From JAHEDH01 sp965364515 (GTDB taxonomy: Bacteria; Actinomycetota; Acidimicrobiia; Spongiisociales; ZC4RG35): a DNA stretch of 60,670 nucleotides. The position numbers were made by a program, and so were the translations under genes. Where the stretch lies: contig CBDTXZ010000001.1 of NCBI GenBank assembly GCA_965364515.1, forward strand, positions 1 through 60,670, in the 5' to 3' direction. The notes under the pieces were generated by a model. The model worked only from the letters and a program-made list of their open reading frames with translations. It did no database searches and was not told the origin of the DNA. Shown here piece after piece: positions 7,294-14,990 of the stretch (position 1 is its first letter; each line of letters starts with the position of its first letter).

Positions 7294-9354
7294 GTGACTC
7301 AGAACAGGATCAGAGAACGGGCGAGCGAACTCCTCGACGACATCGCTCGCCAGCCGGTCGACTTCCGCTCCGGCCAGTGGGAGGCGATCTCCGAGATCGT
7401 CGAACGGGGCGGCAGGGCGCTCGTCGTCCAGAGGACCGGATGGGGCAAGAGTGCCGTCTATCTGATCGCCACCCGTTTGATCCGTGAGCGCGGTGGGGGC
7501 CCAACTCTCATCGTGTCTCCATTGCTGGCGCTGATGCGCAACCAGATCGAGATGGCCGATCGTGCGGGAGTGCGGGCGGCCACGGTCAACTCGACCAATC
7601 GCGAGCAATGGGACGAGATCACCGATCGGGCGATCGGCGGTGACATCGATCTGCTGTTGATCTCACCGGAACGCCTCAACAACCAGAGATTCCTCGAGCA
7701 GACGTTCCCGAGCTTCGTGAACCACATGGGGCTGCTCGTCGTCGACGAGGTCCACTGCATCTCCGACTGGGGACACGACTTTCGTCCCGACTATCGCCGG
7801 CTGTCCCAGGTGGTGCAGTCCCTTCCGGCCTCCGTGCCCGTGCTCGGCACGACTGCGACGGCAAACGACCGGGTCGTCAACGACGTCGCAGGCCAGCTCG
7901 GGGCAGATCTCACGATCCAGCGGGGGACGCTGGAACGAGAGAGCCTCTCCCTCCAGGTGCTCGACATGCCCCGACAGACCGATCGGATGGCGTGGTTGGC
8001 CCAGCACATTCCCACATTCTCGGGCTCGGGGATCGTCTACTGCCTGACCATCACCGACGCCTACCGGGTCGGCAGGTGGTTGAAGAGTCGGGGCATCGAG
8101 GTCGAGGTCTACACGGGCGCCACCGACCCCGACGTGCGGTTGGGGATCGAGGATCGCCTCACCGACGGCGACCTCGACGTGGTGGTGGCCACGTCCGCAC
8201 TCGGGATGGGCTACGACAATCCCCACATCACGTTCGTCATCCACTTCCAGTCACCCGGAAGCCCCATCGCCTATTACCAGCAGGTCGGTCGGGCAGGTCG
8301 AGCCGTCGGCCATTCTGTGGGTGTGCTCATGTCTGGATCCGAGGACTCGGACATCCAGGACTACTTCATCGATTCGGCCTTCCCGTCCGAACGGCTCACC
8401 GAGGCCGTCATCGGATCACTGCGAGAGTCGCCCAAGAAGATCACCGATCTCGAACGGGAGATCAATCTCGGTCGTGGTCGCCTGATGGGACTGCTCAAGA
8501 TCCTCGAAGTCGAAGGTGCGATCTCGAAGGAGGGCTCACTGTGGAAACGGTCGGGTCACCCGTGGTCGTATCCGTCGGATCGGGTGCAGGCCGTCACCGA
8601 GGAGCGCCGACGTGAGCAACAGGCGATGCAGGAGTACACCGAGACATCGCAGTGCCTGATGCGTTTCCTGAGGAACCAGTTGGACGACCCCGCTTCACAA
8701 GACTGCGGAAGGTGCGCAAACTGCCTGGCCCACCCGGTCGTACCCGTCGACTTCGACACTTCGTTGAGCGACGCCGCACTCGCCTTCATGGGGAGAACTT
8801 CGATCTCTATCGATCCGAGGAAACGCTGGCCGATCGGCGTCAAGTGGGGAAGCCTGTCGAAGCTCGGCAACGAGGAAGGACGCGCGCTGGCCTATCGGGG
8901 TGACCCGGGCGCCGGCGCCACTGCGGCCAAGGCGATCCGGCAGGGGATCGGGTTTCCGACGCCGCTGGTGGACCAGATGGCATCGCTCATCGGCGAATGG
9001 GACGCCGAGATGGCGCCCGGCTGGGTGACGGCGGTGCCGAATGCCGGCGAGACGGACCGGACATCGGACTTCGCCGCCCGGCTCGCAGAGCGGTTGGGAT
9101 TGCCCTATGTGCCTGCCGTGGTGCGGGTGGCCGACCGCCCTCCCCAGTCGGAGATGTACAACTCGGCGCAGCAGCTGGCGAACGTGCGAGGAGCGTTCGA
9201 AGTCCGGGATCCGCTCCCTGGCCCGGTGTTGTTGTTCGACGATGTCGTGTCGTCTCGATGGACTCTCACCGCAGTCGGCCACCTGCTCCGGACCGCCGGT
9301 GTCGAGGCGGTTCTCCCGGTCACGCTGCTCGACGCGTCTCGCGGCGGGGTCTGA
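7294..9354 (+). CDS. recQ: RecQ-type DNA helicase fused to a ComF-like phosphoribosyltransferase domain
   Basis: The 686-residue protein has the superfamily 2 helicase motifs in order: GWGKS (Walker A, about 51), DEVHCISDWGHDFRPDY (DExH plus the RecQ aromatic loop), and QQVGRAGR (motif VI). A RecQ zinc segment follows near 455 (Cys at QCLMRF and the CGRCANC cluster). No HRDC domain is visible. Instead, the last 140 or so residues look like a type I phosphoribosyltransferase: a strand-rich core with VLLFDDVVSSRWTL, matching the PRPP-loop pattern of ComFC and amidophosphoribosyltransferases. The helicase probably unwinds recombination and repair intermediates; the role of the C-terminal domain is unknown. 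It is transcribed alone and converges on the DinB-like gene. Confidence 0.9.
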   Translation: MTQNRIRERASELLDDIARQPVDFRSGQWEAISEIVERGGRALVVQRTGWGKSAVYLIATRLIRERGGGPTLIVSPLLALMRNQIEMADRAGVRAATVNSTNREQWDEITDRAIGGDIDLLLISPERLNNQRFLEQTFPSFVNHMGLLVVDEVHCISDWGHDFRPDYRRLSQVVQSLPASVPVLGTTATANDRVVNDVAGQLGADLTIQRGTLERESLSLQVLDMPRQTDRMAWLAQHIPTFSGSGIVYCLTITDAYRVGRWLKSRGIEVEVYTGATDPDVRLGIEDRLTDGDLDVVVATSALGMGYDNPHITFVIHFQSPGSPIAYYQQVGRAGRAVGHSVGVLMSGSEDSDIQDYFIDSAFPSERLTEAVIGSLRESPKKITDLEREINLGRGRLMGLLKILEVEGAISKEGSLWKRSGHPWSYPSDRVQAVTEERRREQQAMQEYTETSQCLMRFLRNQLDDPASQDCGRCANCLAHPVVPVDFDTSLSDAALAFMGRTSISIDPRKRWPIGVKWGSLSKLGNEEGRALAYRGDPGAGATAAKAIRQGIGFPTPLVDQMASLIGEWDAEMAPGWVTAVPNAGETDRTSDFAARLAERLGLPYVPAVVRVADRPPQSEMYNSAQQLANVRGAFEVRDPLPGPVLLFDDVVSSRWTLTAVGHLLRTAGVEAVLPVTLLDASRGGV

Positions 9355-9386
9355 CCGAGGGTGCAATTGCTCGGGAGGTGGGCGGC

Positions 9387-9896
9387 TCAGCGAACGATCT
9401 CGCCGAGCGCGGCGAATCGGAGCATGTGGGCCTGGCCACTATGGAGGGTGTACTCGTGGATCATCTTGATCAGGGTCGCCCCCAGCGGCCTGCCGTGGCC
9501 GAGGCCCACCTCATCGAGTGATTCGATGGCGCCGATCGCGCTGTCGGACCGCTCGATCTCGGCGAGATAGAGCGCAAGATCCTCTTCGATCGTTTCCACC
9601 GAGCCGCCGGCGTAGTCGTCCTCTCCGTACAGCATCCGCCGTTCCCCACCGCCCAGGCCCCAGGCCAGGTAGACGTGTTCCATCTGTTGCATGTGCCGAA
9701 CGAGCCCGAGAACCGAGAGCTCGAGCGGCTCGACCGACCACTGGACGATCTGCTCAGGGGTGAGGTCACGAATCTTCCGGAGAAACTCGTGACGCTGGTA
9801 TCGGAGCCAGTCGACCAGCAGGTCGCGCGTGATCGGCCCCGGATCGGGTTCGGCGGATCTCGTGAAGTCGAGCGATGAGAGCAGGTCGTCAGTCAT
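9387..9896 (-). CDS. DinB-like (DUF664) metal-dependent enzyme
   Basis: The 169-residue protein is a four-helix DinB/YfiT-type fold. The three metal-ligand positions are visible: a His in LVRHMQQMEHVYLAW, and two in MIHEYTLHSGQAH near the C-terminus. In actinobacteria this DUF664 group is generally held to be bacillithiol- or mycothiol-dependent S-transferases, so a detoxification role with mycothiol is likely but not shown. It should not be confused with DNA polymerase IV, also called DinB, at 24685. It is divergent from ferritin across about 90 nt. Confidence 0.85.
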   Translation of the reverse strand: MTDDLLSSLDFTRSAEPDPGPITRDLLVDWLRYQRHEFLRKIRDLTPEQIVQWSVEPLELSVLGLVRHMQQMEHVYLAWGLGGGERRMLYGEDDYAGGSVETIEEDLALYLAEIERSDSAIGAIESLDEVGLGHGRPLGATLIKMIHEYTLHSGQAHMLRFAALGEIVR

Positions 9897-9973
9897 GCGA
9901 GCGAGTATCGCTCAGAGAGAGCCGGCACGTTGCACGTTCGCAGGTGCGCTTCGCCGTCCGACTGGCGGCTTGG

Positions 9974-9979
9974 TACCGT
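9974..9979 (+). promoter_or_regulatory. -10 box before ferritin
   Basis: TACCGT ends 7 nt before the ferritin ATG, which suggests a leaderless or near-leaderless transcript. There is no Shine-Dalgarno sequence in the gap. Confidence 0.5.
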
Positions 9980-9986
9980 CGGCTTC

Positions 9987-10490
9987 ATGAAGATGAACGA
10001 CGACCTCGCAAAGCTGTTCAACGATCAAATCACGATGGAACTCGCTTCCTCGGTTGCCTATCTCCAGATGGCGGCCCATCTCGAGACGGAGGGCCTGACC
10101 GGCATGGGCGGCTGGATGCGGATCCAATCCGACGAGGAGCACGCCCACGCGCTTCGCTTTCTCCAGTTCACGCTCGACCGGGGAAACGACGTGATGATCG
10201 GGGCGATGGAAGCGCCGGTTCGTCCGAACGGATCGGTGGCCGATGTGTTCGATGCCGCACTCGCTCAAGAGGAACGGGTGACCGCTTCGATCTCGGAGAT
10301 GTATGCCACTGCACAGTCCGTCTCCGACGTGCTCGCTCTGCCGTTCCTCCAGGAGTTCCTCACAGAACAGGTCGAAGAGGAAGCGGCGGTCGGCGAGATC
10401 ATCGATCGGCTCCGACTCGCAGGTGACGACGGGCCCAGCTTGCTCCAACTCGACCGCGAGTTGGGCTCGAGGCGCCCGGAAGAGGAGTGA
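9987..10490 (+). CDS. ftn: Bacterial ferritin (FtnA type)
   Basis: The 167-residue protein stores iron as a ferric mineral inside a 24-subunit shell. The ferroxidase ligands align with FtnA: Glu18, Glu51, His54, Glu95 and a Gln near 128 (FLTEQVEEE). The haem-binding Met of bacterioferritin is not evident, so ferritin is preferred over Bfr. The ATG at 9987 gives the usual length; upstream in-frame codons read as non-coding. The neighbouring genes do not form an operon with it. I see no clear Fur or IdeR box in the 90-nt divergent region. Confidence 0.92.
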   Translation: MKMNDDLAKLFNDQITMELASSVAYLQMAAHLETEGLTGMGGWMRIQSDEEHAHALRFLQFTLDRGNDVMIGAMEAPVRPNGSVADVFDAALAQEERVTASISEMYATAQSVSDVLALPFLQEFLTEQVEEEAAVGEIIDRLRLAGDDGPSLLQLDRELGSRRPEEE

Positions 10491-10539
10491 CGGCAGCTGA
10501 GCGTCGCTATGGTCGGAGCAAGCCATCAGGGAACCACAC

Positions 10540-10884
10540 GTGACAGTCCACATCGACCGATCCGACCGTAATTCACCGTTGGTCACCGTCTTGCGGCGGA
10601 TGGAGGCCGATGGTGTCGAGTTGAGTGAGATGGCGGCCAGGGTCCGGAGGCGCCCCGGAACGGTGCGCCGGCTGCTGGAACACGGTGACCGCCTCGGGAG
10701 CACCTCACACGCAGCGCCCAACGATCCACTGCGCCCGATCGAGCGGGTCGTGATCGACGCCATCGGCGACGGACAGAACTACGGGATGATCGCCAGTCGC
10801 ATCGGCCGGAGCGGTCGGCAGACCAGGCGGATCGCGGCCTATGCCCGGTTCAAGCTCGACGGTGGCCCGCTCGTCGTCGATTGA
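10540..10884 (+). CDS. Small HTH-like protein, function unknown
   Basis: The 114-residue basic protein starts at GTG 10540. Two stretches look like helix-turn-helix units: ELSEMAARVRRRPGTVRRLLE near the N-terminus and IGDGQNYGMIASRIGRSGRQTRRI near the C-terminus. The second resembles a sigma-region-4 or LuxR-type HTH. There is no sensor or other enzymatic domain. TATGGT at 10509-10514 may be its -10 box. It lies between ferritin and the S10 operon and could be a small DNA-binding regulator, but I do not recognise the family. Confidence 0.6.
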   Translation: MTVHIDRSDRNSPLVTVLRRMEADGVELSEMAARVRRRPGTVRRLLEHGDRLGSTSHAAPNDPLRPIERVVIDAIGDGQNYGMIASRIGRSGRQTRRIAAYARFKLDGGPLVVD

Positions 10885-11101
10885 GCCGGGCCCAGAATGA
10901 CGCCTCGCTGATTCGCATCGGACCGACCACATCCCCCGAGGGCCTTCGGCATGCCCGACTCTCCGAGGCTCCGCGGGCCTGCTTTCGTGTGCGGGCCGGT
11001 GGCGGCGGCGTGGGCCTGTATGAGGACCATGGCTGACGATGTGCTCTCAGCCGAACCGGCATGCACGACTTCGATCGATCGCTGAGGGCCCACCGCTCGG
11101 T
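10885..11101. other. Gap with no recognised feature
   Basis: This is the first part of the 493-nt gene-free stretch before rpsJ. I see no open frame with coding character, no repeat and no strong hairpin here. Confidence 0.5.
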
Positions 11102-11130
11102 TTGCGGTCTGGAGAAGAGATTCGTACACT
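11102..11130 (+). promoter_or_regulatory. Promoter of the S10 ribosomal operon
   Basis: TTGCGG, a 17-nt spacer and TACACT form a good sigma-70-type promoter. The transcript would have a leader of about 240 nt before rpsJ. Confidence 0.65.
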
Positions 11131-11249
11131 CTGATCCGCACTGCGCAAACCTGCGCATGCGACCCCAACACAAGTTTGGCCGGGTCGCTCTGCGCGTCGA
11201 GAGACGGAACAGAGTTCGTAACCCGGCACCTCGCGGCCAAACCCGCGAT

Positions 11250-11328
11250 GTACCCGTCGAACCACACGGTTCGGGACGGGGTACCTCTCGCCAGGTGGTC
11301 GGTGGGCATCGGATCCGACGTCCGATGC
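11250..11328 (+). promoter_or_regulatory. Two hairpins in the rpsJ leader
   Basis: Hairpin 1 (11250-11284) pairs GTACCCGTC with GACGGGGTAC (one bulged G), and inside it AACC with GGTT around an ACAC loop. Hairpin 2 (11306-11328) pairs GCATCGGA with TCCGATGC around a 7-nt loop. No U-run follows, so these are not classical terminators. They are candidate r-protein autoregulatory elements. Confidence 0.55.
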
Positions 11329-11377
11329 TGCCTGCTACCTCGCGCACGTACCCGCAAGCGAAAGTAGACAAGGCAGC

Positions 11378-11695
11378 ATGGCTGACAACGACGACCAGAA
11401 GATCCGCATCCGGCTCAAGGCGTACGACCATCAGGTCGTCGACGAGTCGGCGCGCAAGATCGCCGAGACGGTGATTCGCACGCAGGCGAGGATCAAGGGC
11501 CCCGTTCCCCTTCCCACCGACATCCACCGGTACTGCGTCATCCGCGGACCGCATGTCGACAAGGACTCCCGCGAGCACTTCGAGCTGCGGATCCACAAGC
11601 GGCTGATCGACATTCTCGAGCCCACCCCGAAGACGGTCGACTCGCTGATGCGACTCGATCTTCCCGCCGGTGTCGAAGTGGAGATCAAGCTGTGA
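11378..11695 (+). CDS. rpsJ: 30S ribosomal protein S10
   Basis: The 105-residue protein is close to the usual 102. The family core IRLKAYDHQVVDES is present, followed by the conserved PLPT..HRYCVIRGPHVDKDSREHFE region. S10 binds the 30S head and also serves as NusE in transcription antitermination. It opens the S10-spc superoperon. An AAGG sequence lies just upstream of the ATG. A heptad array separates it from rplC, an unusual gap in an otherwise overlapping cluster. Confidence 0.98.
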   Translation: MADNDDQKIRIRLKAYDHQVVDESARKIAETVIRTQARIKGPVPLPTDIHRYCVIRGPHVDKDSREHFELRIHKRLIDILEPTPKTVDSLMRLDLPAGVEVEIKL

Positions 11696-11697
11696 TG

Positions 11698-11730
11698 ACG
11701 CCACACGCCGCACGCCGCACGCCACACGCC
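11698..11730. repeat. Heptad array inside the S10 operon
   Basis: ACGCCAC, ACGCCGC, ACGCCGC, ACGCCAC and a partial ACGCC. The array fills the rpsJ-rplC gap and ends 2 nt before the GGAGGT ribosome-binding site of rplC. Confidence 0.9.
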
Positions 11731-11744
11731 ATGGAGGTCTCGTC

Positions 11745-12539
11745 ATGAGCGATCAGGCAACCAAGGAAGAGGCCACCGAAGAGGTGACCGAGGAAGAAGT
11801 CGTAGCCGACGAGTCCTCTGAAGAGGTGCCGTCCGACGACGCTGCTGCCGAGGAGGCCGCCGAGGAAACCGTCGAGGAGTCGGCCGATTCGCTGGTCGAG
11901 CTCACCGCCATCGTCGGTGAGAAGCTCGGCATGACACAGGTGTTCACAGAGGACGCCAGGGCCGTTCCCGTCACCGTGATCAAGGCAGGGCCCTGCTACG
12001 TCACGCAGGTCAAGACCGAGGGCGTCGACGGCTACAACGCGATTCAGATCAGCTTCGGGGGAGTCAAGCCGAACCGGGTGAACAAGCCGGATGCCGGCCA
12101 CTTCGCCAAGGCCGGCGTTGCCCCCGCCCGTCACCTCGTGGAGGTCAAGGTCGACTCGACCGACGGATACGAGGTCGGTCAGGCCATCGATCTCGGCGCC
12201 TCGTTCGCCAAGGGAGCTCGGGCCGACGTGACCGGCGTCTCGAAGGGCAAGGGCTTCCAGGGTGTCATGAAGCGTCACAACTTCAAGGGTCAGGGAGCCA
12301 GCCACGGAAACCACAAGAAGCATCGCGCCCCGGGGTCCATCGGTGCCTGCGCAACGCCTTCTCGGGTGTTCAAAGGCATGAAGATGGCCGGCCGGATGGG
12401 CGGCGATCGCACCACGATCCTCAATCTCGAGATCGTCGACGTCGACACCAAGAACGGACTGCTCGTTCTCGGTGGTGCCGTCCCCGGTCCCAAGGGATCG
12501 GTCGTGGTCGTACGAGGGGCGGTGAAGTCACGTGCCTGA
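11745..12539 (+). CDS. rplC: 50S ribosomal protein L3 with acidic N-terminal extension
   Basis: The 264-residue protein includes an L3 body from about residue 52 (ELTAIVGEKLGMTQVF) with the family signature GASHGNHKKHRAPGS. The start is fixed by GGAGGT at 11733-11738, 6 nt before the ATG. The first 50 residues are an added acidic tail with about twenty Asp or Glu, mostly as Glu pairs, and no hydrophobic segment. Typical bacterial L3 is about 210 residues and lacks this. L3 nucleates 50S assembly near the peptidyl transferase centre. The stop overlaps rplD by 8 nt. The extension is probably disordered; its function is unknown. Confidence 0.96.
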   Translation: MSDQATKEEATEEVTEEEVVADESSEEVPSDDAAAEEAAEETVEESADSLVELTAIVGEKLGMTQVFTEDARAVPVTVIKAGPCYVTQVKTEGVDGYNAIQISFGGVKPNRVNKPDAGHFAKAGVAPARHLVEVKVDSTDGYEVGQAIDLGASFAKGARADVTGVSKGKGFQGVMKRHNFKGQGASHGNHKKHRAPGSIGACATPSRVFKGMKMAGRMGGDRTTILNLEIVDVDTKNGLLVLGGAVPGPKGSVVVVRGAVKSRA

Positions 12540-13224
12540 GATCAAAGCACCACTGTTCAGCATCGACGGCAAGTCCAAGGGTGAGATCACCCTGGACTCC
12601 GAGATCTTCGGCATCGAGCCGAATGTCCCCGTCATCCATCAGGTCGTCACTGCCCAACTCGCAGGGCGCCGCCGGGGAACCCACTCGACCAAGACCCGCG
12701 CCGAGGTGCGTGGTGGAGGCCGGAAGCCGTGGCGTCAGAAAGGACTCGGACGGGCCCGTCAGGGCTCCATCCGGTCTCCGCAATGGGTCGGAGGCGGCAT
12801 CGCCCACGGCCCCAAGCCGCGGGACTACGCCCAGCGGACACCCAAGAAGATGAAGCGACTCGCGCTGCGCTCTGCCCTCTCGGCCAGGGCCTCGGAGTCG
12901 GCGGTCAAGGTCGTCGAGGATTTCTCCTGGGACACGCCGAAGACGAAGGCCGCCGCCCAGCTGCTCGGCCAGATCGGCGCACAGGGCAAGGTGCTCGTCG
13001 TGCTCGACAGGAGCGACGTGAACGCTCAGCGGGCATTCCGCAACATCCCGACGGTGCGGCTCGCCGAGGCCGGTCATGTCACCACCTACGACGTGATGTG
13101 GGCCGAGGACCTGGTCTTCAGCACTTCGACGATCAACTCGCTGGCGAATCCTGCCGGTTTCGAAGTCAGCGAATCCGACTTCGTCAAGGAAGAGGCAGTC
13201 AGCGCGCAGGGAGGTGAGGGCTGA
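12532..13224 (+). CDS. rplD: 50S ribosomal protein L4
   Basis: The 230-residue protein is a little longer than usual. The conserved loop that lines the exit tunnel is present (GTHSTKTRAEVRGGGRKPW). It starts at GTG 12532, overlapping rplC by 8 nt, and the stop overlaps the rplW start by 1 nt. In other bacteria L4 represses its own S10 operon by binding the leader, which makes the hairpins at 11250-11328 a natural target to test. A C-terminal tail of about 15 residues is acidic. Confidence 0.97.
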   Translation: MPEIKAPLFSIDGKSKGEITLDSEIFGIEPNVPVIHQVVTAQLAGRRRGTHSTKTRAEVRGGGRKPWRQKGLGRARQGSIRSPQWVGGGIAHGPKPRDYAQRTPKKMKRLALRSALSARASESAVKVVEDFSWDTPKTKAAAQLLGQIGAQGKVLVVLDRSDVNAQRAFRNIPTVRLAEAGHVTTYDVMWAEDLVFSTSTINSLANPAGFEVSESDFVKEEAVSAQGGEG

Positions 13225-13514
13225 TGGCCAAGAACCCTCGAGACATCATCATCGAGCCGGTCGTGTCGGAGAAGTCGTACGACCTCATCGAACACCAGAA
13301 CACCTACACGTTCCTCGTCGACCCGCGGTCGAACAAGACCGAGGTCAAGCAGGCCATCCAGGCGATCTTCGACGTGGACGTGCTCAGGGTCAACACCCAG
13401 AACCGCCAGGGCAAGGTGAAGCGCACGGGCTACCAGCTCGGTAAGCGCAAGAACGTCAAGCGTGCCCTGGTGACCCTCGCCGAGGGCCAGTCGATCGATC
13501 TGTTCGGAGTTTGA
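13224..13514 (+). CDS. rplW: 50S ribosomal protein L23
   Basis: The 96-residue protein has the family pattern PRDIIIEPVVSEKSYDL at its N-terminus and KVKRTGYQLGKRKNVKRALV at its C-terminus. L23 sits at the tunnel exit and docks trigger factor and SRP. It is translationally coupled to rplD by a TGATG overlap. Confidence 0.97.
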   Translation: MAKNPRDIIIEPVVSEKSYDLIEHQNTYTFLVDPRSNKTEVKQAIQAIFDVDVLRVNTQNRQGKVKRTGYQLGKRKNVKRALVTLAEGQSIDLFGV

Positions 13515-13515
13515 G

Positions 13516-14352
13516 ATGGCAGTGAAGAAGAGAAAGCCGACGTCGCCAGGACGCCGTTTCCAGACGGTGTCGGACTTCGCAGACATCACCAAGGGCAACG
13601 ACCCGGAGAAGTCCCTGCTCGCCAAGAAGTCGGCCACCGGCGGTCGCAACGTCAACGGACGGGTCACCTCCCGTCACAAGGGCGGCGGCCACAAGCAGAA
13701 GTACCGCATCATCGACTTCCGGCGCAACAAGGACGATGTTCCGGCCAAGGTCGCCTCGATCGAGTACGACCCGAACCGCAACGCCCGCATCGCCCTGCTC
13801 CACTACGTGGACGGCGAGAAGCGCTACATCCTCGCCCCGGTCGGGATCGAGATCGGCCAGATGGTCGAATCCGGCCCCGGGGCCGACATCAAGCCGGGCA
13901 ACGCACTGCCGCTCCGCAACATCCCCGCAGGTACCACGGTGCATGCAATCGAGATGCGACCCGGCGGCGGCGCCAAGCTGGCCCGCTCGGCCGGCACCAG
14001 CACCCAGCTCATGTCGAAAGAGAACAACATGGCGCTTCTCCGGCTCCCGTCGGGTGAGATGCGTCAGGTTCCGCTCGACTGCCGGGCCACGGTCGGTCAG
14101 GTCGGAAACACCGAGGCCGAGCTCATCAGCCTCGGCAAGGCGGGTCGTAACCGCTGGAAGGGTGTCCGACCCCAGACCCGCGGCGTCGCAATGAACCCCG
14201 TCGACCACCCCCTCGGTGGTGGCGAAGGCAAGTCCGCAGGTGGACGCCATCCGGTGAGCCCATGGGGCAAGCCCGAAGGTCGCACCCGCAAGAAGAAGAA
14301 CCCGTCGAACAAGTACATCGTTCGTCGCCGCAACGCCAAGGGCCGGAGGTAA
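13516..14352 (+). CDS. rplB: 50S ribosomal protein L2
   Basis: The 278-residue protein is full length. The conserved C-terminal segment GGRHPVSPWGKP, whose His is linked to peptidyl transferase function, is intact, as is the RNA-binding region SRHKGGGHKQKYR. It lies 1 nt after rplW and 3 nt before rpsS. Confidence 0.98.
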   Translation: MAVKKRKPTSPGRRFQTVSDFADITKGNDPEKSLLAKKSATGGRNVNGRVTSRHKGGGHKQKYRIIDFRRNKDDVPAKVASIEYDPNRNARIALLHYVDGEKRYILAPVGIEIGQMVESGPGADIKPGNALPLRNIPAGTTVHAIEMRPGGGAKLARSAGTSTQLMSKENNMALLRLPSGEMRQVPLDCRATVGQVGNTEAELISLGKAGRNRWKGVRPQTRGVAMNPVDHPLGGGEGKSAGGRHPVSPWGKPEGRTRKKKNPSNKYIVRRRNAKGRR

Positions 14353-14355
14353 CAC

Positions 14356-14637
14356 GTGGCTCGCAGTCTGAAGAAGGGCCCTTTCGTCGACGATCACCTG
14401 ATCGAGAAGGTCGAAGCCCTCAACTCCAAGAACGAAAAGCGCGTGATCCGCACCTGGAGCCGCCGGTCCACGATCGTGCCCGAGATGATCGGTCACACGA
14501 TCGGCGTCCACGACGGTCGCAAGCACATCCCGGTGTACATCACCGAGTCCATGGTCGGTCACAAGCTCGGAGAGTTCGCTCCGACCAGGACCTTCCGCGG
14601 CCACGTCGCCAAGAAGGACAAGGCGGTCCGGCGATGA
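14356..14637 (+). CDS. rpsS: 30S ribosomal protein S19
   Basis: The 93-residue protein has the typical start ARSLKKGPFVDDHL and the conserved HDGRKHIPVYITESMVGHK. It starts at GTG. S19 pairs with S13 in the 30S head. The stop overlaps the rplV start as ATGA. Confidence 0.98.
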   Translation: MARSLKKGPFVDDHLIEKVEALNSKNEKRVIRTWSRRSTIVPEMIGHTIGVHDGRKHIPVYITESMVGHKLGEFAPTRTFRGHVAKKDKAVRR

Positions 14638-14990
14638 AGGTGAAAGCACAGGCCAAGTACATCCGCGAGTCACCGTTCAAGGTGCGTCGGGTGCTCGACA
14701 TGGTTCGGGGTATGCCCGTCGAGGAGGCCCAGGTGGTGCTCTCGCACCTCAACCGGGGTGCCTCCGAGCCCGTCTCCAAGGTGCTCAAGTCGGCGATCGC
14801 CAACGCAGAGCACAACTTCGCGCTCGACGCAGAGGACCTGATCGTCGCCGAGGCATATGCCGACGAAGGGCCGACACTGCGCCGATTCCGGCCGAGGGCG
14901 CGTGGCCGAGCCACCCGCATCGACAAGCGAACCAGCCACATCACGATCGTCGTAGGCGACGGTCTCGAAGACACCCGGGAGGTGAACTGA
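14634..14990 (+). CDS. rplV: 50S ribosomal protein L22
   Basis: The 118-residue protein has the family motifs YIRESPFKVRRVLDMVRG and RPRARGRATRIDKRTSHI. The ATG in the ATGA overlap with rpsS is chosen; longer in-frame readings upstream lie over rplB and rpsS and are not real. The exit-tunnel hairpin region is conserved. The stop overlaps the rpsC start by 1 nt. Confidence 0.97.
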   Translation: MKVKAQAKYIRESPFKVRRVLDMVRGMPVEEAQVVLSHLNRGASEPVSKVLKSAIANAEHNFALDAEDLIVAEAYADEGPTLRRFRPRARGRATRIDKRTSHITIVVGDGLEDTREVN

